64,000 nucleotides of DNA from JABWCE01 sp964617955 (GCA_964617955.1 CAZTXB010000005.1:144939-208938); one strand, 5' to 3'. Counted from the stretch's first letter, positions 52,340 to 62,226 are shown. Numbers and translations: made by a program. Notes: generated by a model from the letters alone, not told the origin.

Positions 52340-53155
52340 ATGATAAATTGGCATACCATAAAACACTACTCTGATATTCTTTTCGAATCGCACGAAGGCA
52401 TCGCTAAAATAAGCATTAACCGACCTGAGGTCTACAACGCTTTTAGGCCTGAAACCACCATTCAGATGCTTGAGGCCATGGACTATTGCCGTGAAGCACA
52501 GGACATATTTGTAATCGTGTTTACAGGGGTAGGCGACAAGGCTTTTTGCAGCGGCGGTGATCAAAATGTAAAAGGTATTGGTGGGTACATTGGAGAAGAT
52601 GGCGTACCCAGATTAAACATTCTGGACCTGCATAAAAAAATAAGAGAAATCCCTAAGCCGGTCATCGCCATGGTGAATGGTTACGCCATTGGAGGAGGAC
52701 ATGTTTTGCATGTGGTTTGCGATTTAACCATTGCCTCAGAAAACGCCATATTCGGTCAAACCGGACCAAAGGTGGGTAGTTTTGACGCCGGCTTCGGCAG
52801 CAGTTACCTGGCTAGACACGTAGGCCAGAAAAAGGCCAGAGAAATTTGGTTTTTATGCCAACAATACAAGGCTATTGAGGCAGAAAAAATGGGCATGGTA
52901 AACAAGGTGGTACCGCTGAGCGAGCTTGAAAATGAAACCATTGAATGGTGCCAAATAATGATGAAAAGAAGTCCCATGGCACTTAGAATGATCAAAAGGG
53001 GTTTGAATGCTGAACTCGACGGACAACGGGGTTTGATGGAGTTTGCAGGCGACGCTACACTCATGTACTACTTAATGGAAGAAGCACAAGAAGGTAAAAA
53101 TGCTTTTCTTGAAAAGAGAGACCCAGACTTTAAAAAATTTCCAAGGTTCCCTTAA
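52340..53155 (+). CDS. menB: 1,4-dihydroxy-2-naphthoyl-CoA synthase MenB
   Basis: A crotonase-superfamily enzyme that closes the second ring in menaquinone synthesis (o-succinylbenzoyl-CoA to DHNA-CoA). 271 residues. RPEVYNAFRPETTIQMLEA, FCSGGDQNVKG, GYAIGGGHVLHVVCDLTIAS, and the MenB-specific TGPKVGSFDAGFGSSYLARHVG are present; the last separates it from other enoyl-CoA hydratases. It follows menD by 46 bp on the same strand. Confidence 0.94.
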   Translation: MINWHTIKHYSDILFESHEGIAKISINRPEVYNAFRPETTIQMLEAMDYCREAQDIFVIVFTGVGDKAFCSGGDQNVKGIGGYIGEDGVPRLNILDLHKKIREIPKPVIAMVNGYAIGGGHVLHVVCDLTIASENAIFGQTGPKVGSFDAGFGSSYLARHVGQKKAREIWFLCQQYKAIEAEKMGMVNKVVPLSELENETIEWCQIMMKRSPMALRMIKRGLNAELDGQRGLMEFAGDATLMYYLMEEAQEGKNAFLEKRDPDFKKFPRFP

Positions 53156-53199
53156 TAATTGGGCTGTTCCAATCATCATGAACCCATAAAAAGGCATTT

Positions 53200-54126
53200 T
53201 TAGCGATAAATAGCCAAATGGCGTTCACCCTTCAAATCGATACTCCCCCTGTACATGCCTTCTGAGTTGAAGGGCATTTCGATGTGACCGGAACTATCGA
53301 TGGCAACCAGACCTCCTTCACCGCCTATTTTAACCAATTTGTCCATGACCACTATCTCGCAGGCTTGCTTAAGTGAATACCCCTTATACTCCATGAGGCA
53401 CGAAATATCGTACGCAACCACAGCCCTAATAAAGAGTTCGCCATGCCCTGTGCAGCTTACCGCACACGTTTTATTATTGGCATAGGTACCTGCCCCTATA
53501 ATTGGACTGTCGCCTACTCTACCAAGGGCTTTGTTGGTCATTCCACCTGTGCTGGTTGCTGCTGCCAGATTTCCCTCTGAATCAATAGCCACCGCCCCAA
53601 CGGTTCCAAATTTTTTTTCAGGCGTATGATCTAAATTATAAACTGCACTCCCTTTTAATTCCTCCCATTGTTTATAGCGTTTCGCGTCGTAAAAGTAGTG
53701 GTCATCTTCAAATTCTATGTTGTTCAACCGAGCAAAATCAAGTGCTCCCTCCGAAATTAAATAAACATGCTCCGATTTATCCATGATGGCTCTGGCAAGC
53801 CCAATTGGATTTTTAATATGGTTGATACCCGACACTGCACCGCATTTCAAAAATTTGCCCTCCATAATGGCAGCATCCATTTCGTGCTTACCTGCTGCAT
53901 TAAAAACCGAACCTTTTCCTGCATTAAACAAAGGCGAATTTTCCATATGAGAGACTGCCATTTCCACCGCGTGGACAGCACTCCCCCCCGATTGCAATAT
54001 TTTGTAACCGGTTTCTATGGCATTATTCAAGGTGCTCAAATACGCCTTTTCCAGGTCGGATGAGAGGTCTTTTTTGAGAAGGGTTCCCGCACCTCCATGT
54101 ATTGCTATTGCTATTGTTTTCGCCAT
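53200..54126 (-). CDS. Isoaspartyl peptidase / plant-type L-asparaginase
   Basis: An Ntn-hydrolase that matures by autocleavage. Using ATG 54126 it has 308 residues and begins MAKTIAIAIHGGAGTL. The catalytic Thr is in KKFGTVGAVAID, followed by TSTGGMTNKALGRVGDSPIIGAGTYA, and the NPIGLARAIMDKSEHV region of the precursor is intact. A -7 element TACCTTTG (54136-54143, minus strand) is 9 nt upstream. It is a single-gene unit that hydrolyses isoaspartyl dipeptides or asparagine. There is no signal peptide. Confidence 0.88.
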   Translation of the reverse strand: MAKTIAIAIHGGAGTLLKKDLSSDLEKAYLSTLNNAIETGYKILQSGGSAVHAVEMAVSHMENSPLFNAGKGSVFNAAGKHEMDAAIMEGKFLKCGAVSGINHIKNPIGLARAIMDKSEHVYLISEGALDFARLNNIEFEDDHYFYDAKRYKQWEELKGSAVYNLDHTPEKKFGTVGAVAIDSEGNLAAATSTGGMTNKALGRVGDSPIIGAGTYANNKTCAVSCTGHGELFIRAVVAYDISCLMEYKGYSLKQACEIVVMDKLVKIGGEGGLVAIDSSGHIEMPFNSEGMYRGSIDLKGERHLAIYR

Positions 54127-54212
54127 TTTGATTTGCAAAGGTAGCGCTTTGATTTTTTTTAAAAATTTAATTTTTTTTTACATAAAAGGTTCACCTTTTT
54201 ATAGAAATTACG

Positions 54213-54243
54213 TCTGTGCTTATGAAAACTAGCATTAAATTTG
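54213..54243 (+). promoter_or_regulatory. Promoter TCTG-N19-TAAATTTG
   Basis: A -7 element TAAATTTG (54236-54243) with a near-match TCTG (54213-54216) exactly 19 nt upstream. Transcription would start just past 54243, so earlier in-frame ATG codons are excluded and ATG 54258 is the start of the gene that follows. Confidence 0.6.
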
Positions 54244-54257
54244 CACCTACCCAATCA

Positions 54258-54662
54258 ATGAAATACTTAACCATATTAATCTTTTTGTCTGTGAGTCTTT
54301 TTTCAAAAGCTCAAGTTAAAGAAATCAATCCAAGCATTGGGTGGAATTACGTAAAAAGTGAAGAATTGGAAATGACGGACGGCATGTGGTACAATACCGA
54401 ATTTGCCGCTGAAAAAGGCTATGACTATATCTTCATCATGAACCACAAGGTCGATGGAGCCATGGCCTCCATCCAGGTTTTTAATCTACAGGATGAGTTT
54501 ATCTTCTCTAAAAACAAGGATACTTCCGATCAAATTATTGATCTTCCATTTGATGTTCCAACTTCAGGGGTTTACAAAGTGTTTTTTGGTCTCAACGACA
54601 AACAACCTGGAATTCTGGTTCACAACGTGCAGTTTATGCTGGTAAGAAGGAAGAAGGTTTAG
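54258..54662 (+). CDS. Secreted hypothetical protein (134 aa)
   Basis: From ATG 54258 it has a signal peptide (MKYLTILIFLSVSLFSKAQ) and a mature domain of ~115 residues of beta character: GWNYVKSEELEMTDGMWYNTEF, YDYIFIMNHKVDGAMASIQVF, GVYKVFFGLNDKQPG. I do not recognise a family. It is convergent with the ComA-like gene, overlapping its 3' end by a few bases (54659-54662). A soluble periplasmic or exported role is likely. Confidence 0.5.
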   Translation: MKYLTILIFLSVSLFSKAQVKEINPSIGWNYVKSEELEMTDGMWYNTEFAAEKGYDYIFIMNHKVDGAMASIQVFNLQDEFIFSKNKDTSDQIIDLPFDVPTSGVYKVFFGLNDKQPGILVHNVQFMLVRRKKV

Positions 54663-55414
54663 AGAAAAAAATCGAAACTATCCCCTCTTAATCCCAATCT
54701 CAGCGTTTCGAGAGGAATGACTTCGTTGGGAGCAATATTTCCCAGACTTACATTAGCGCCGTACAATTTTATAAACCATACTTGCTGACTCTTTTGAGGA
54801 GCTTCCCATAAAATAGTTTCCTGTGGTATTTTGGTAAGTATTTCTTCTACCAAGCCTGATCGCACCTCCCCGCTTCCTCTGAATATGCCTACATTCCCAC
54901 CTTCTCTTGCCTCGGCAATAACTTTCCACACGCCAGCCTGGATTTCAGCCTGCATCATGGCAATCCACTTGTATGGCGGAATTATCTTTTCAGCGTCTTT
55001 AGAACCCACCTCCGATAATACGGTTACATACTTCGACAATCTATGTATGTAATTGCATTTTTCTTCCTCGGTAATTTCCATGGAACCATCACTCACCTCA
55101 CAGTGGCTCAGCTTGTACTTCTCTAATAATCGAATATAGTCTTCAATTTGCCCTCTTACCACAAAGGCCTCAAACAAGGTTCCTCCGAAGTAAACAGGGA
55201 TATTGGCACTTTGATAAAGCGCTATTTTTTCTTTTAGATTTGGGGTGACATAGGAAGTGCCAAATCCCAGTTTTAATAAATCAGTGTATGAACCGGCTAC
55301 CGATATAAAGTCTTCTGCTTCACGCAAACTTAATCCTTTATCCATAACCATCGTTAATCCACTCTCTCTGGGTTTAACTTCCCTTTTCGGCAATTTACTT
55401 ATTTCAAAATTCAT
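54659..55414 (-). CDS. Phosphosulfolactate synthase-like (ComA family)
   Basis: 251 residues matching the ComA family that adds sulfite to phosphoenolpyruvate. Diagnostic stretches are GLTMVMDKGLSLREAEDFI, DLLKLGFGTSYVTP, YFGGTLFEAFVVRGQIEDY, CEVSDGSMEIT and ILWEAPQKSQQVWFIKLYGANVSLGNI. ComA starts coenzyme M synthesis in methanogens, which is unlikely here. In bacteria, sulfolactate or sulfonolipid precursors are possible; several Bacteroidota make sulfonolipids. The pathway in this organism is not shown by the window. Confidence 0.8.
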   Translation of the reverse strand: MNFEISKLPKREVKPRESGLTMVMDKGLSLREAEDFISVAGSYTDLLKLGFGTSYVTPNLKEKIALYQSANIPVYFGGTLFEAFVVRGQIEDYIRLLEKYKLSHCEVSDGSMEITEEEKCNYIHRLSKYVTVLSEVGSKDAEKIIPPYKWIAMMQAEIQAGVWKVIAEAREGGNVGIFRGSGEVRSGLVEEILTKIPQETILWEAPQKSQQVWFIKLYGANVSLGNIAPNEVIPLETLRLGLRGDSFDFFL

Positions 55415-55491
55415 CTATACTTTTCTTGTAATACTCACTAAATACCTCTGAAGTAGAATGCGGATAGATGAACTTTTATACCATCCGGTCA

Positions 55492-56907
55492 TTAACTTGT
55501 TTTTGGCTGGTGCAAATTTATGATTTCATTTACAAACTTTGAGGATTCTAATCCGGGAGCATGTAAAAAGAACATATGGCGCTCTGAAAAGTTTTTGCTT
55601 AATGCCAATTGAAGATAAACAGCCCCTTGCTTAAGCTCACCCTGAAGAAAATAATAAGATGCTAACCTGTAGATTACCTGAACATTGTCATTATTGGTCG
55701 GATATATATCTTCGAGTAACTTTATGGCATTCACAACAAAATTTTGTTCTGCTTGAGTATGCGACCAATCGAGCCATGCTTCAACCATAGCTGGGTTGAG
55801 TAGGGTGATTTTCTCATAAAGTTGTTCCGCCTCTTCAATCATTTCAAGATGATAAAAAATATCGGCCAACTCCAGCAGGTACTCTGTATTTTCAGGATCA
55901 TCACGCAAAGCCCGCTTCACATAAAAAAGGGCGTCATGGTAGCGTTCCTGCTCTTTAAAGGTCATTCCTATGCCCAACCAAGCCTCGGAGAGCTCCTGGT
56001 CCTCCTTTACCGCCAACTTGTAAAATGATCTCGCTTTAGATATGTTGCCCAATTCTTCATAACAATTGGCGATGTTGCAATAAGCCATGGCTTCCGGTCC
56101 ATCCAATTCAATCACCTTAAAATAGGATTCCAGAGCTTCTTCAAATCGATCCAACTCCATTAAACAATTTCCTTTGGTGAACCAGGCTGTCGAATAATTT
56201 TCATCGGTAATAACCGCATAGTCCAATGCCCAGAGCGACTTATCAAAGTCAAGTTTCCTCAAACTGGCCAGTCCCAAATTAAACCAGGCCACCGCACAAT
56301 AGGGCTCGTTCTCAATATAGGCCTCGAAAAAACGGATGCAGTCGTCGTCTAAATCCAAGAGCTCGTAGCAGAAGGCAATCTCATAAAGGATGTGTTCATT
56401 TTGACCTCCACCGGCAACAATTTTCTTCAGCCAATTGATGGCCTCAGCGTTTTTGCCTAAACTTTGCAGTGAAAAGGCAATGTTCAAGTAAATCTCTGAT
56501 GGATTTTCAGCCATTGGTAAGGCTGTTTTGTAATTCTCAATGGCGGAGGTATAATCTTCGAGCTGATCGAGTATTTCTCCTTTAATAATATACAACTCCG
56601 GATCGGAGGGTTCAAACAAAAGGGCCGTATTAATAATATCCAATGATTCTTTCAGCTTTCCATACATGATGAGAACCTGTGCCTTGCGCAAATAAAAAAA
56701 GGTTTCGAAAGGATATAACTTGTTGGCTATTTCAATGGCCTTTAAGGCTTTTGACGGCTGATTCTCGTTAAAAAAATACTCTACAATCTCTTCAAGCTCC
56801 TCATCACTCATGTAGTTTATGAGATCTTCTTCCAGCATGCGCTCAAATCGTTCAGCCAATTCGCGTGAATCTTCATGGTTACCGCCAAATTCATCGTCCA
56901 ACATCAT
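55492..56907 (-). CDS. Tetratricopeptide-repeat protein
   Basis: A 471-residue protein with about ten to twelve TPR units from ~residue 40 onward (for example PSKALKAIEIANKLYPFETF, AWLGIGMTFKEQERYHDALF, AWFNLGLASLRKLDFDKSL). The N-terminal region is acidic (MMLDDEFGGNHEDSREL), and it lacks a signal peptide. TPRs bind partner proteins; the partner is unknown. A -7 element TAAATTTG (56930-56937, minus strand) lies 22 nt upstream. It is divergent from the M1-type peptidase, and their promoters lie within 50 bp. Confidence 0.72.
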   Translation of the reverse strand: MMLDDEFGGNHEDSRELAERFERMLEEDLINYMSDEELEEIVEYFFNENQPSKALKAIEIANKLYPFETFFYLRKAQVLIMYGKLKESLDIINTALLFEPSDPELYIIKGEILDQLEDYTSAIENYKTALPMAENPSEIYLNIAFSLQSLGKNAEAINWLKKIVAGGGQNEHILYEIAFCYELLDLDDDCIRFFEAYIENEPYCAVAWFNLGLASLRKLDFDKSLWALDYAVITDENYSTAWFTKGNCLMELDRFEEALESYFKVIELDGPEAMAYCNIANCYEELGNISKARSFYKLAVKEDQELSEAWLGIGMTFKEQERYHDALFYVKRALRDDPENTEYLLELADIFYHLEMIEEAEQLYEKITLLNPAMVEAWLDWSHTQAEQNFVVNAIKLLEDIYPTNNDNVQVIYRLASYYFLQGELKQGAVYLQLALSKNFSERHMFFLHAPGLESSKFVNEIINLHQPKTS

Positions 56908-56969
56908 AGCATTTTATCTAAACTTACTACAAATTTAACAATTATGTGTAACAATGGACTAACCAAATG

Positions 56970-56977
56970 TAAATTTG
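56970..56977 (+). promoter_or_regulatory. -7 promoter element (TAAATTTG) for the M1-type peptidase
   Basis: A perfect TAnnTTTG 29 nt before ATG 57007. The same element on the opposite strand (56930-56937) serves the divergent TPR gene. Confidence 0.5.
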
Positions 56978-57006
56978 AGGCCTGTTTTATAGACATTATT
57001 CACTTC

Positions 57007-59997
57007 ATGACTTTCTCACGACCCCTTTATTGGTTTATTTATTTTAGCTCCCCCTTTGTTGGTTTCACTCAAAGCATTAAACAAGCATCATGGCAGCAAA
57101 AGGTTGATTACTCTATATCGGTTACCCTCGACGACCAAAACCATAAGCTTAGGGGCTTTGAAACCATGCACTACTTCAACAATTCTCAGGATACCCTGAA
57201 TGAGCTATTTATTCACCTTTGGCCCAATGCCTATAAAAATAAAGAAACTGCTTTTGCCAAGCAATTTTTAGAGAATGGGGAAACGGCTTTTTACTTTTCC
57301 GATGAAAAGGATAAAGGATTTATAGATTCCCTTGACTTTTTAGAAGATGGCAAGCGATGCACCTGGAATTTCGATGAACTGAATCAGGACCTTGCAAGAA
57401 TTCAATTACAAAAGCCTTTGCTGCCTGGTGCGCACTGTGAAATAAGCACCCCATTTTTGGTAAAAATACCAAAAGTTTTTTCAAGGCTTGGCCATGATGG
57501 CCAAACTTATAATATGACGCAATGGTACCCCAAGCCTGTAGTATACGACACCAATGGCTGGAACCCCTTGCCTTATTTAAACCAAGGTGAATTTTATTCT
57601 GAATTCGGGAAATACGAGGTTTTTATTTCTCTGCCCAAAAACTATATTGTCGCAGCTACAGGACGTCTTCAAAACCCAGAAGAAATAAATTACAAAGCCT
57701 ACAAAGGCCAAGATGTGAGTGTTGTAGAAAACATCTATTGTAAAACCTCTCTAAAAACCCTCCACTTTATTCAGGATTCTATACATGACTTCGCTTGGTT
57801 TGCTTCAAAAAATTTCGGCATAGTTACCGGTTCCGTCAACATCGGAGGCAGAGAAATTGAAACTTGTGTCTATAGCCAAAAAAAGGAAGATTTGAACGCC
57901 AGAAACCTTGAATCTATTAAAACGGCACTCGTATATTACTCCGAGAATGCAGGTGTTTATCCTTACACTCATGCCAGCGTAGTAAAAAGTGAGCTCAAGG
58001 CCGGAGGAGGAATGGAATATCCTATGATCACCGTTTGCGATTTTCTAAACAGGGAAGTGATTATTCACGAGGTTGGTCATAACTGGTTTTATGGCATTTT
58101 GGCTTCTAACGAAAGACGCTACCCATGGATGGATGAATCGATTAACAGTTATTTCGAAGCCCAGGCCATGAAATTTTCTAAATCGGAATGGCAACAAACA
58201 AAACAACAAAACCTCATCGACCTGGCCTCCGATTTCAGCCTGGATTTAATGGCCATCAATGCCGCGCGCCAAAACAGCTCGCAAGCATTGGGACAAGCTT
58301 CTGAAACATTTACAGATCTAAATTATGGGGCCATCGTTTATGGCAAAGGTTCTTATATATTTAAACACCTGCGAGATTTTCTCGGTCAGGAACTCTTCAA
58401 AAAATGTTTCAAAACTTATTACGAAACCTGGAAATTCAAACATCCGCTGCCGGCCGATATGCAAACCGTTTTCGAAGAAGTATCCGGCCAAAAGCTGGAT
58501 TGGTTTTTCCAAACACAAATTCAAAGTGACTTTAAGTTCGATTTTAAAATTACTAAGCTGAAAATGGCACCGGGCAGCGACAGCTTAAAGGTTTATACGA
58601 ATTCAGTCATGCCAACGCCAATAGGGTACTATGATCAGGACAAGGTGCTGAAAATGGGATGGACTAAAAATGGTGAAATTTCATTTGCCGGAAATGCCGG
58701 CTCGTTCAGGAATGTAAAAATTATATTAGATCCCAATAAATCCGTATTTGATATCAATCGAAAAAACAATATATACTCCTCCGGTAGTCTCCTTAAACGT
58801 TGGCCCACCCCCTCGGTTAAATTGTTGACCAGACCTGATGTGAACCCCAAACGCGATCTTTATGTGTTGCCGGCCCTTGGATTCAATATTCACAATGGTT
58901 TAATGCTAGGGGCGGGATTACATAACTGGGCCATTCCGGTAAAAAAACTTGAATACATGATCATGCCATTGTTTGCTTTCAGTACCCAAACCCTCAATGG
59001 CTATGCAAATTTCAATTACAAATTGACCCCATTAAATTATTTTCAAACCATCGATTTAGGACTGAAAAATGCATCATTCAACTACACACCTATTAAAGAA
59101 AATTACACATATTACAGGTCGATAGGATACCTTCACTTTTTATTTAAACCTAAAAACTTGCGAAGCCCAATTCGCAACATGGTTGAAATTGAATATTCAA
59201 ATATTGCTGCCAGATGGCTGAAAAAAGCCACGGAAACACCCGACAGCACACAACAAAAAAGCTGGTTCCAAACCAATATCGCCCCTATAGATTATCATTT
59301 TGCCCGTCTTGTATTTATACACCAAAATAAAAGGGTGATTAATCCTTATCAGTTCAGGGCCTTTATTGAATCGGGAAAGTACAAAAACAATAAATCAGAC
59401 TATTATTTTAAACCCGGACTCGAAGTAACTTTCTTAAAAACTTTTGGCAAGAAAAACAGAGGACTATCCCTAAGGGCCTTTGCCGGCAACTTTATTTCAA
59501 ATGGAAAAGCCGACAACGGACTGTTCATGTATCGCCTTGGCTCAAAAAATGGCGAATTCGATTATGGCATGGAACACACACTGGCTGGAAGAGGAGCAAA
59601 CACAGTCGTTTGGCAAAATGCCATTACGCCAGGCGACGACCATATGAAACTCAAGGGCAATCTGGGCAATTTTTTAAAAGGGTTTTTGACGATCAATGTG
59701 AGCAGTCACTTGCCGGGGAAAATTCCATTTCGCCCCTATGCCGATTTTTGCCTCATGCAAAAAAGCGCCATCACCGATAAGAATGGGAAAGAGGTTCCCA
59801 TGATTTATAGCGCGGGAATCGCGTTAGACATCATTCCGGAATCCTTCATCATTTACTTTCCTTTAAGCCAATCTGTTGCCTTAAATGACATGCAGGCGAA
59901 TCAAAGAATCCATTCATTTGGCAATCGCATTTGTTTTAGTTTGATTTTGAACGACTTGGAACCTCATCGCTTGTTTAAACGCGTAAAACTTTTTTAA
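57007..59997 (+). CDS. M1-family metallopeptidase, secreted
   Basis: 996 residues from ATG 57007; earlier in-frame ATG codons are excluded because they precede the -7 element. A signal peptide (MTFSRPLYWFIYFSSPFVGFTQ) is followed by an N-terminal beta domain with MTQWYPKPVVYD and an aminopeptidase-like GGGMEYPMI. The gluzincin motif is His354-Glu355-x2-His358 in VIIHEVGHNW, with the third ligand Glu377 exactly 18 residues after in YPWMDESINSYFE. The C-terminal third (~640-996) is of unknown, beta-rich character and has no recognisable sorting tag. The product is probably in the periplasm or outer membrane. Confidence 0.85.
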   Translation: MTFSRPLYWFIYFSSPFVGFTQSIKQASWQQKVDYSISVTLDDQNHKLRGFETMHYFNNSQDTLNELFIHLWPNAYKNKETAFAKQFLENGETAFYFSDEKDKGFIDSLDFLEDGKRCTWNFDELNQDLARIQLQKPLLPGAHCEISTPFLVKIPKVFSRLGHDGQTYNMTQWYPKPVVYDTNGWNPLPYLNQGEFYSEFGKYEVFISLPKNYIVAATGRLQNPEEINYKAYKGQDVSVVENIYCKTSLKTLHFIQDSIHDFAWFASKNFGIVTGSVNIGGREIETCVYSQKKEDLNARNLESIKTALVYYSENAGVYPYTHASVVKSELKAGGGMEYPMITVCDFLNREVIIHEVGHNWFYGILASNERRYPWMDESINSYFEAQAMKFSKSEWQQTKQQNLIDLASDFSLDLMAINAARQNSSQALGQASETFTDLNYGAIVYGKGSYIFKHLRDFLGQELFKKCFKTYYETWKFKHPLPADMQTVFEEVSGQKLDWFFQTQIQSDFKFDFKITKLKMAPGSDSLKVYTNSVMPTPIGYYDQDKVLKMGWTKNGEISFAGNAGSFRNVKIILDPNKSVFDINRKNNIYSSGSLLKRWPTPSVKLLTRPDVNPKRDLYVLPALGFNIHNGLMLGAGLHNWAIPVKKLEYMIMPLFAFSTQTLNGYANFNYKLTPLNYFQTIDLGLKNASFNYTPIKENYTYYRSIGYLHFLFKPKNLRSPIRNMVEIEYSNIAARWLKKATETPDSTQQKSWFQTNIAPIDYHFARLVFIHQNKRVINPYQFRAFIESGKYKNNKSDYYFKPGLEVTFLKTFGKKNRGLSLRAFAGNFISNGKADNGLFMYRLGSKNGEFDYGMEHTLAGRGANTVVWQNAITPGDDHMKLKGNLGNFLKGFLTINVSSHLPGKIPFRPYADFCLMQKSAITDKNGKEVPMIYSAGIALDIIPESFIIYFPLSQSVALNDMQANQRIHSFGNRICFSLILNDLEPHRLFKRVKLF

Positions 59998-60029
59998 TAT
60001 AAAAGATGACATTCAGGGCCATTTTTCTT

Positions 60030-60061
60030 TTTGACAATTCCACTCAAAATCCTTTAATTTG
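60030..60061 (+). promoter_or_regulatory. Promoter TTTG-N20-TTAATTTG for the ppiD-like gene
   Basis: TTTG at 60030-60033 and TTAATTTG at 60054-60061 (one mismatch to TAnnTTTG), spacer 20 nt. The leader is 27 nt. Confidence 0.5.
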
Positions 60062-60088
60062 CGGCCTTTAAAATAATTATATACGTAG

Positions 60089-62206
60089 ATGGCCATTATC
60101 CAACAAATACAACAAAAAACCGGATGCTTATTTCTGGTTATCCTGGGCTCCTTAATGCTTTTTGTTATTTCCGATCTGATTAAAAGTGACCGGGGTGGCA
60201 TATTTGGCGACAGCGGCTTAAACGTGGGCATAATTCGCGGCAAAAAAATTGGATACGAAGAATTTAATGTCAGGTTAAATAACATGCTGCTTCAGCTTGA
60301 ACAAAATAACCCCGGTGTTAAAATCGATGAGAACACGAAAGCCCAATATTCCGAACAAGCCTGGAATTCATTTTTACAGGATAACATTTTTGCAAAGGAA
60401 TACGATGGTATTGGCATTCGCATATCGGGCGCTGAATTGGCCGACATGACCTATGGTGAGAACCCTGACGAGGCTGTTGTTAAAGCTTTCACTCAGCAAG
60501 GCGGTTCATTTGATAAGAACCGTTTAATTAAATTTTTACAAGAGGACATGGAAGCTGATCCGGCTAAAAAAGCATCCTGGGTTCAGTTTGAAGAAAGCCT
60601 GATTCAAAACACCATGGGTAAGAAATATGCTTCGGTTATTAAAGGTGCCTGCTATACGACCAAAATTGAAGCCAAAGCTCAGTTCGAAGATTCTAGAAAT
60701 TCGGTGACCGGCAGTTTTGTGAAAATGCAATATGCGACCATCCCCGATGCCTCCATAAAAATAACCGATGCTGAGCTTAAAAAAGAATTGAACGACCATA
60801 AGGATAAGTACAAACAAGAATCCTCACGCGATATTGAATTTGTAACCTTTAGCTTTGAGCCGACCTCCGAAGATACCATGGCAACCAAAACCTGGGCTGC
60901 CGAAAATTATGAAAAACTGAGACTGGCTAAATACGACTCCGTGTTCGTCAATATTATGAACAGCGAAAATCCCTGGGATGGTACCTACAAGCGAATTGGT
61001 GAAGTTGATAAAGATCTTGAACCACAACTTTTTGCCCTCGACAGTGGTGGAATGATCGGACCTATCTACAACAATGGCAAATACAGCATTTATAAAATTG
61101 CCGACACAAAAAGAGATTCATTCGAAACTTTTAAAGTAAGTCATATTTTGATTTCGATGAGCGGCCAGACACAAGCTGACTCCATGGCGGCTCAGGCAAA
61201 AGTAAATACGGTATTCGGGGACTTGCTAAGCAAAAAAACAAGCTTTGAGCAGGCGGCTATGCTAAACCCCGACGGAACCGGACAGGTTGGTGGAGACTTA
61301 GGCTATATCAACGGCTCAAGCACCACCGTAACTCCTGACTTTTACAAAAAAGCACAGGGAATGCCCGAAGGTCAATTGTTTGTGGTAAATGACGCAATGG
61401 GACTTCATATAGCGAAAATCACCTCCCCAAAATCAAGCAAATTAATTAAACTGGCCATTCTAAGTCAAAGCATCACTTCAGGACGTAATACTGTAAAAAA
61501 TGCTTCAAGTGCAGCCAATGATTTTCTATCCCTTGCCCGAACAGCCAAAGATTTTGGCAAAGCAGCCGAATCAAAAGGTTTGAACAAACGCGTTGCCTAT
61601 AACATTAAAGAAAATGACATTTCCATACCCGGTATTTCAGATCCTAAGCAAATTATCAGATGGATATATGATGAGAAAACCAAAGAAGGGGCCGTATCGG
61701 ATATGATGAGTTTCAATAACCAGTATTTGATTGCTAAATGCACCAAATTGAGGAATGAAGGCTTGCCTACCATTGATGAAGTTCGCTCCAACCTTGAGGT
61801 GGCAGTGCGCAACAGAAAAAAGGCCGATATGCTCGAGGCTAAATTTAAAGCCGCACTCAAAAAATCGAAAAATATAGAAGAACTCGCCAAAAATATGAAT
61901 TCAATTCCTGAATTGATTCAGGAGCAAGTTTTTTCTAACGATAATATCCCTGGCATAGGCTATGACCTCAAAGCATTAGGAACTTTATTTGGAATCAAAA
62001 CCAATACTTTTTCCCCTGTTGTAAGAGGCGATAACGTAGTGTGTGTGCTTTGGGCAAGTATTGTGAACAGGCCTCAGCTGCCAACCAATTTCGATGAACA
62101 GCAAAAGGTTGCTATCGATCAATTGAAGCAATCGGTTGATGGAGGGGTAATGGATGCCTTGCGCAAAAAAGCAAACATCAAGGACTACCGATACAAATAT
62201 TTTTAA
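60089..62206 (+). CDS. PpiD/SurA-type periplasmic peptidylprolyl isomerase
   Basis: 705 residues. An N-terminal anchor (TGCLFLVILGSLMLFVISDLI) puts it in the inner membrane with a periplasmic body. A SurA-N-like helical chaperone domain follows (VGIIRGKKIGYEEFNVRLNNML). A parvulin domain lies around residues 345-450 (FKVSHILISMSG, then GTGQVGGDLGYINGSSTTVTPDFYKKA, LHIAKITSP), and a second chaperone-like part follows. The overall layout matches PpiD foldases of Bacteroidota, which help outer-membrane and exported proteins to fold. Confidence 0.85.
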   Translation: MAIIQQIQQKTGCLFLVILGSLMLFVISDLIKSDRGGIFGDSGLNVGIIRGKKIGYEEFNVRLNNMLLQLEQNNPGVKIDENTKAQYSEQAWNSFLQDNIFAKEYDGIGIRISGAELADMTYGENPDEAVVKAFTQQGGSFDKNRLIKFLQEDMEADPAKKASWVQFEESLIQNTMGKKYASVIKGACYTTKIEAKAQFEDSRNSVTGSFVKMQYATIPDASIKITDAELKKELNDHKDKYKQESSRDIEFVTFSFEPTSEDTMATKTWAAENYEKLRLAKYDSVFVNIMNSENPWDGTYKRIGEVDKDLEPQLFALDSGGMIGPIYNNGKYSIYKIADTKRDSFETFKVSHILISMSGQTQADSMAAQAKVNTVFGDLLSKKTSFEQAAMLNPDGTGQVGGDLGYINGSSTTVTPDFYKKAQGMPEGQLFVVNDAMGLHIAKITSPKSSKLIKLAILSQSITSGRNTVKNASSAANDFLSLARTAKDFGKAAESKGLNKRVAYNIKENDISIPGISDPKQIIRWIYDEKTKEGAVSDMMSFNNQYLIAKCTKLRNEGLPTIDEVRSNLEVAVRNRKKADMLEAKFKAALKKSKNIEELAKNMNSIPELIQEQVFSNDNIPGIGYDLKALGTLFGIKTNTFSPVVRGDNVVCVLWASIVNRPQLPTNFDEQQKVAIDQLKQSVDGGVMDALRKKANIKDYRYKYF

Positions 62207-62226
62207 AATTCAATTCGTCTTTCGGG

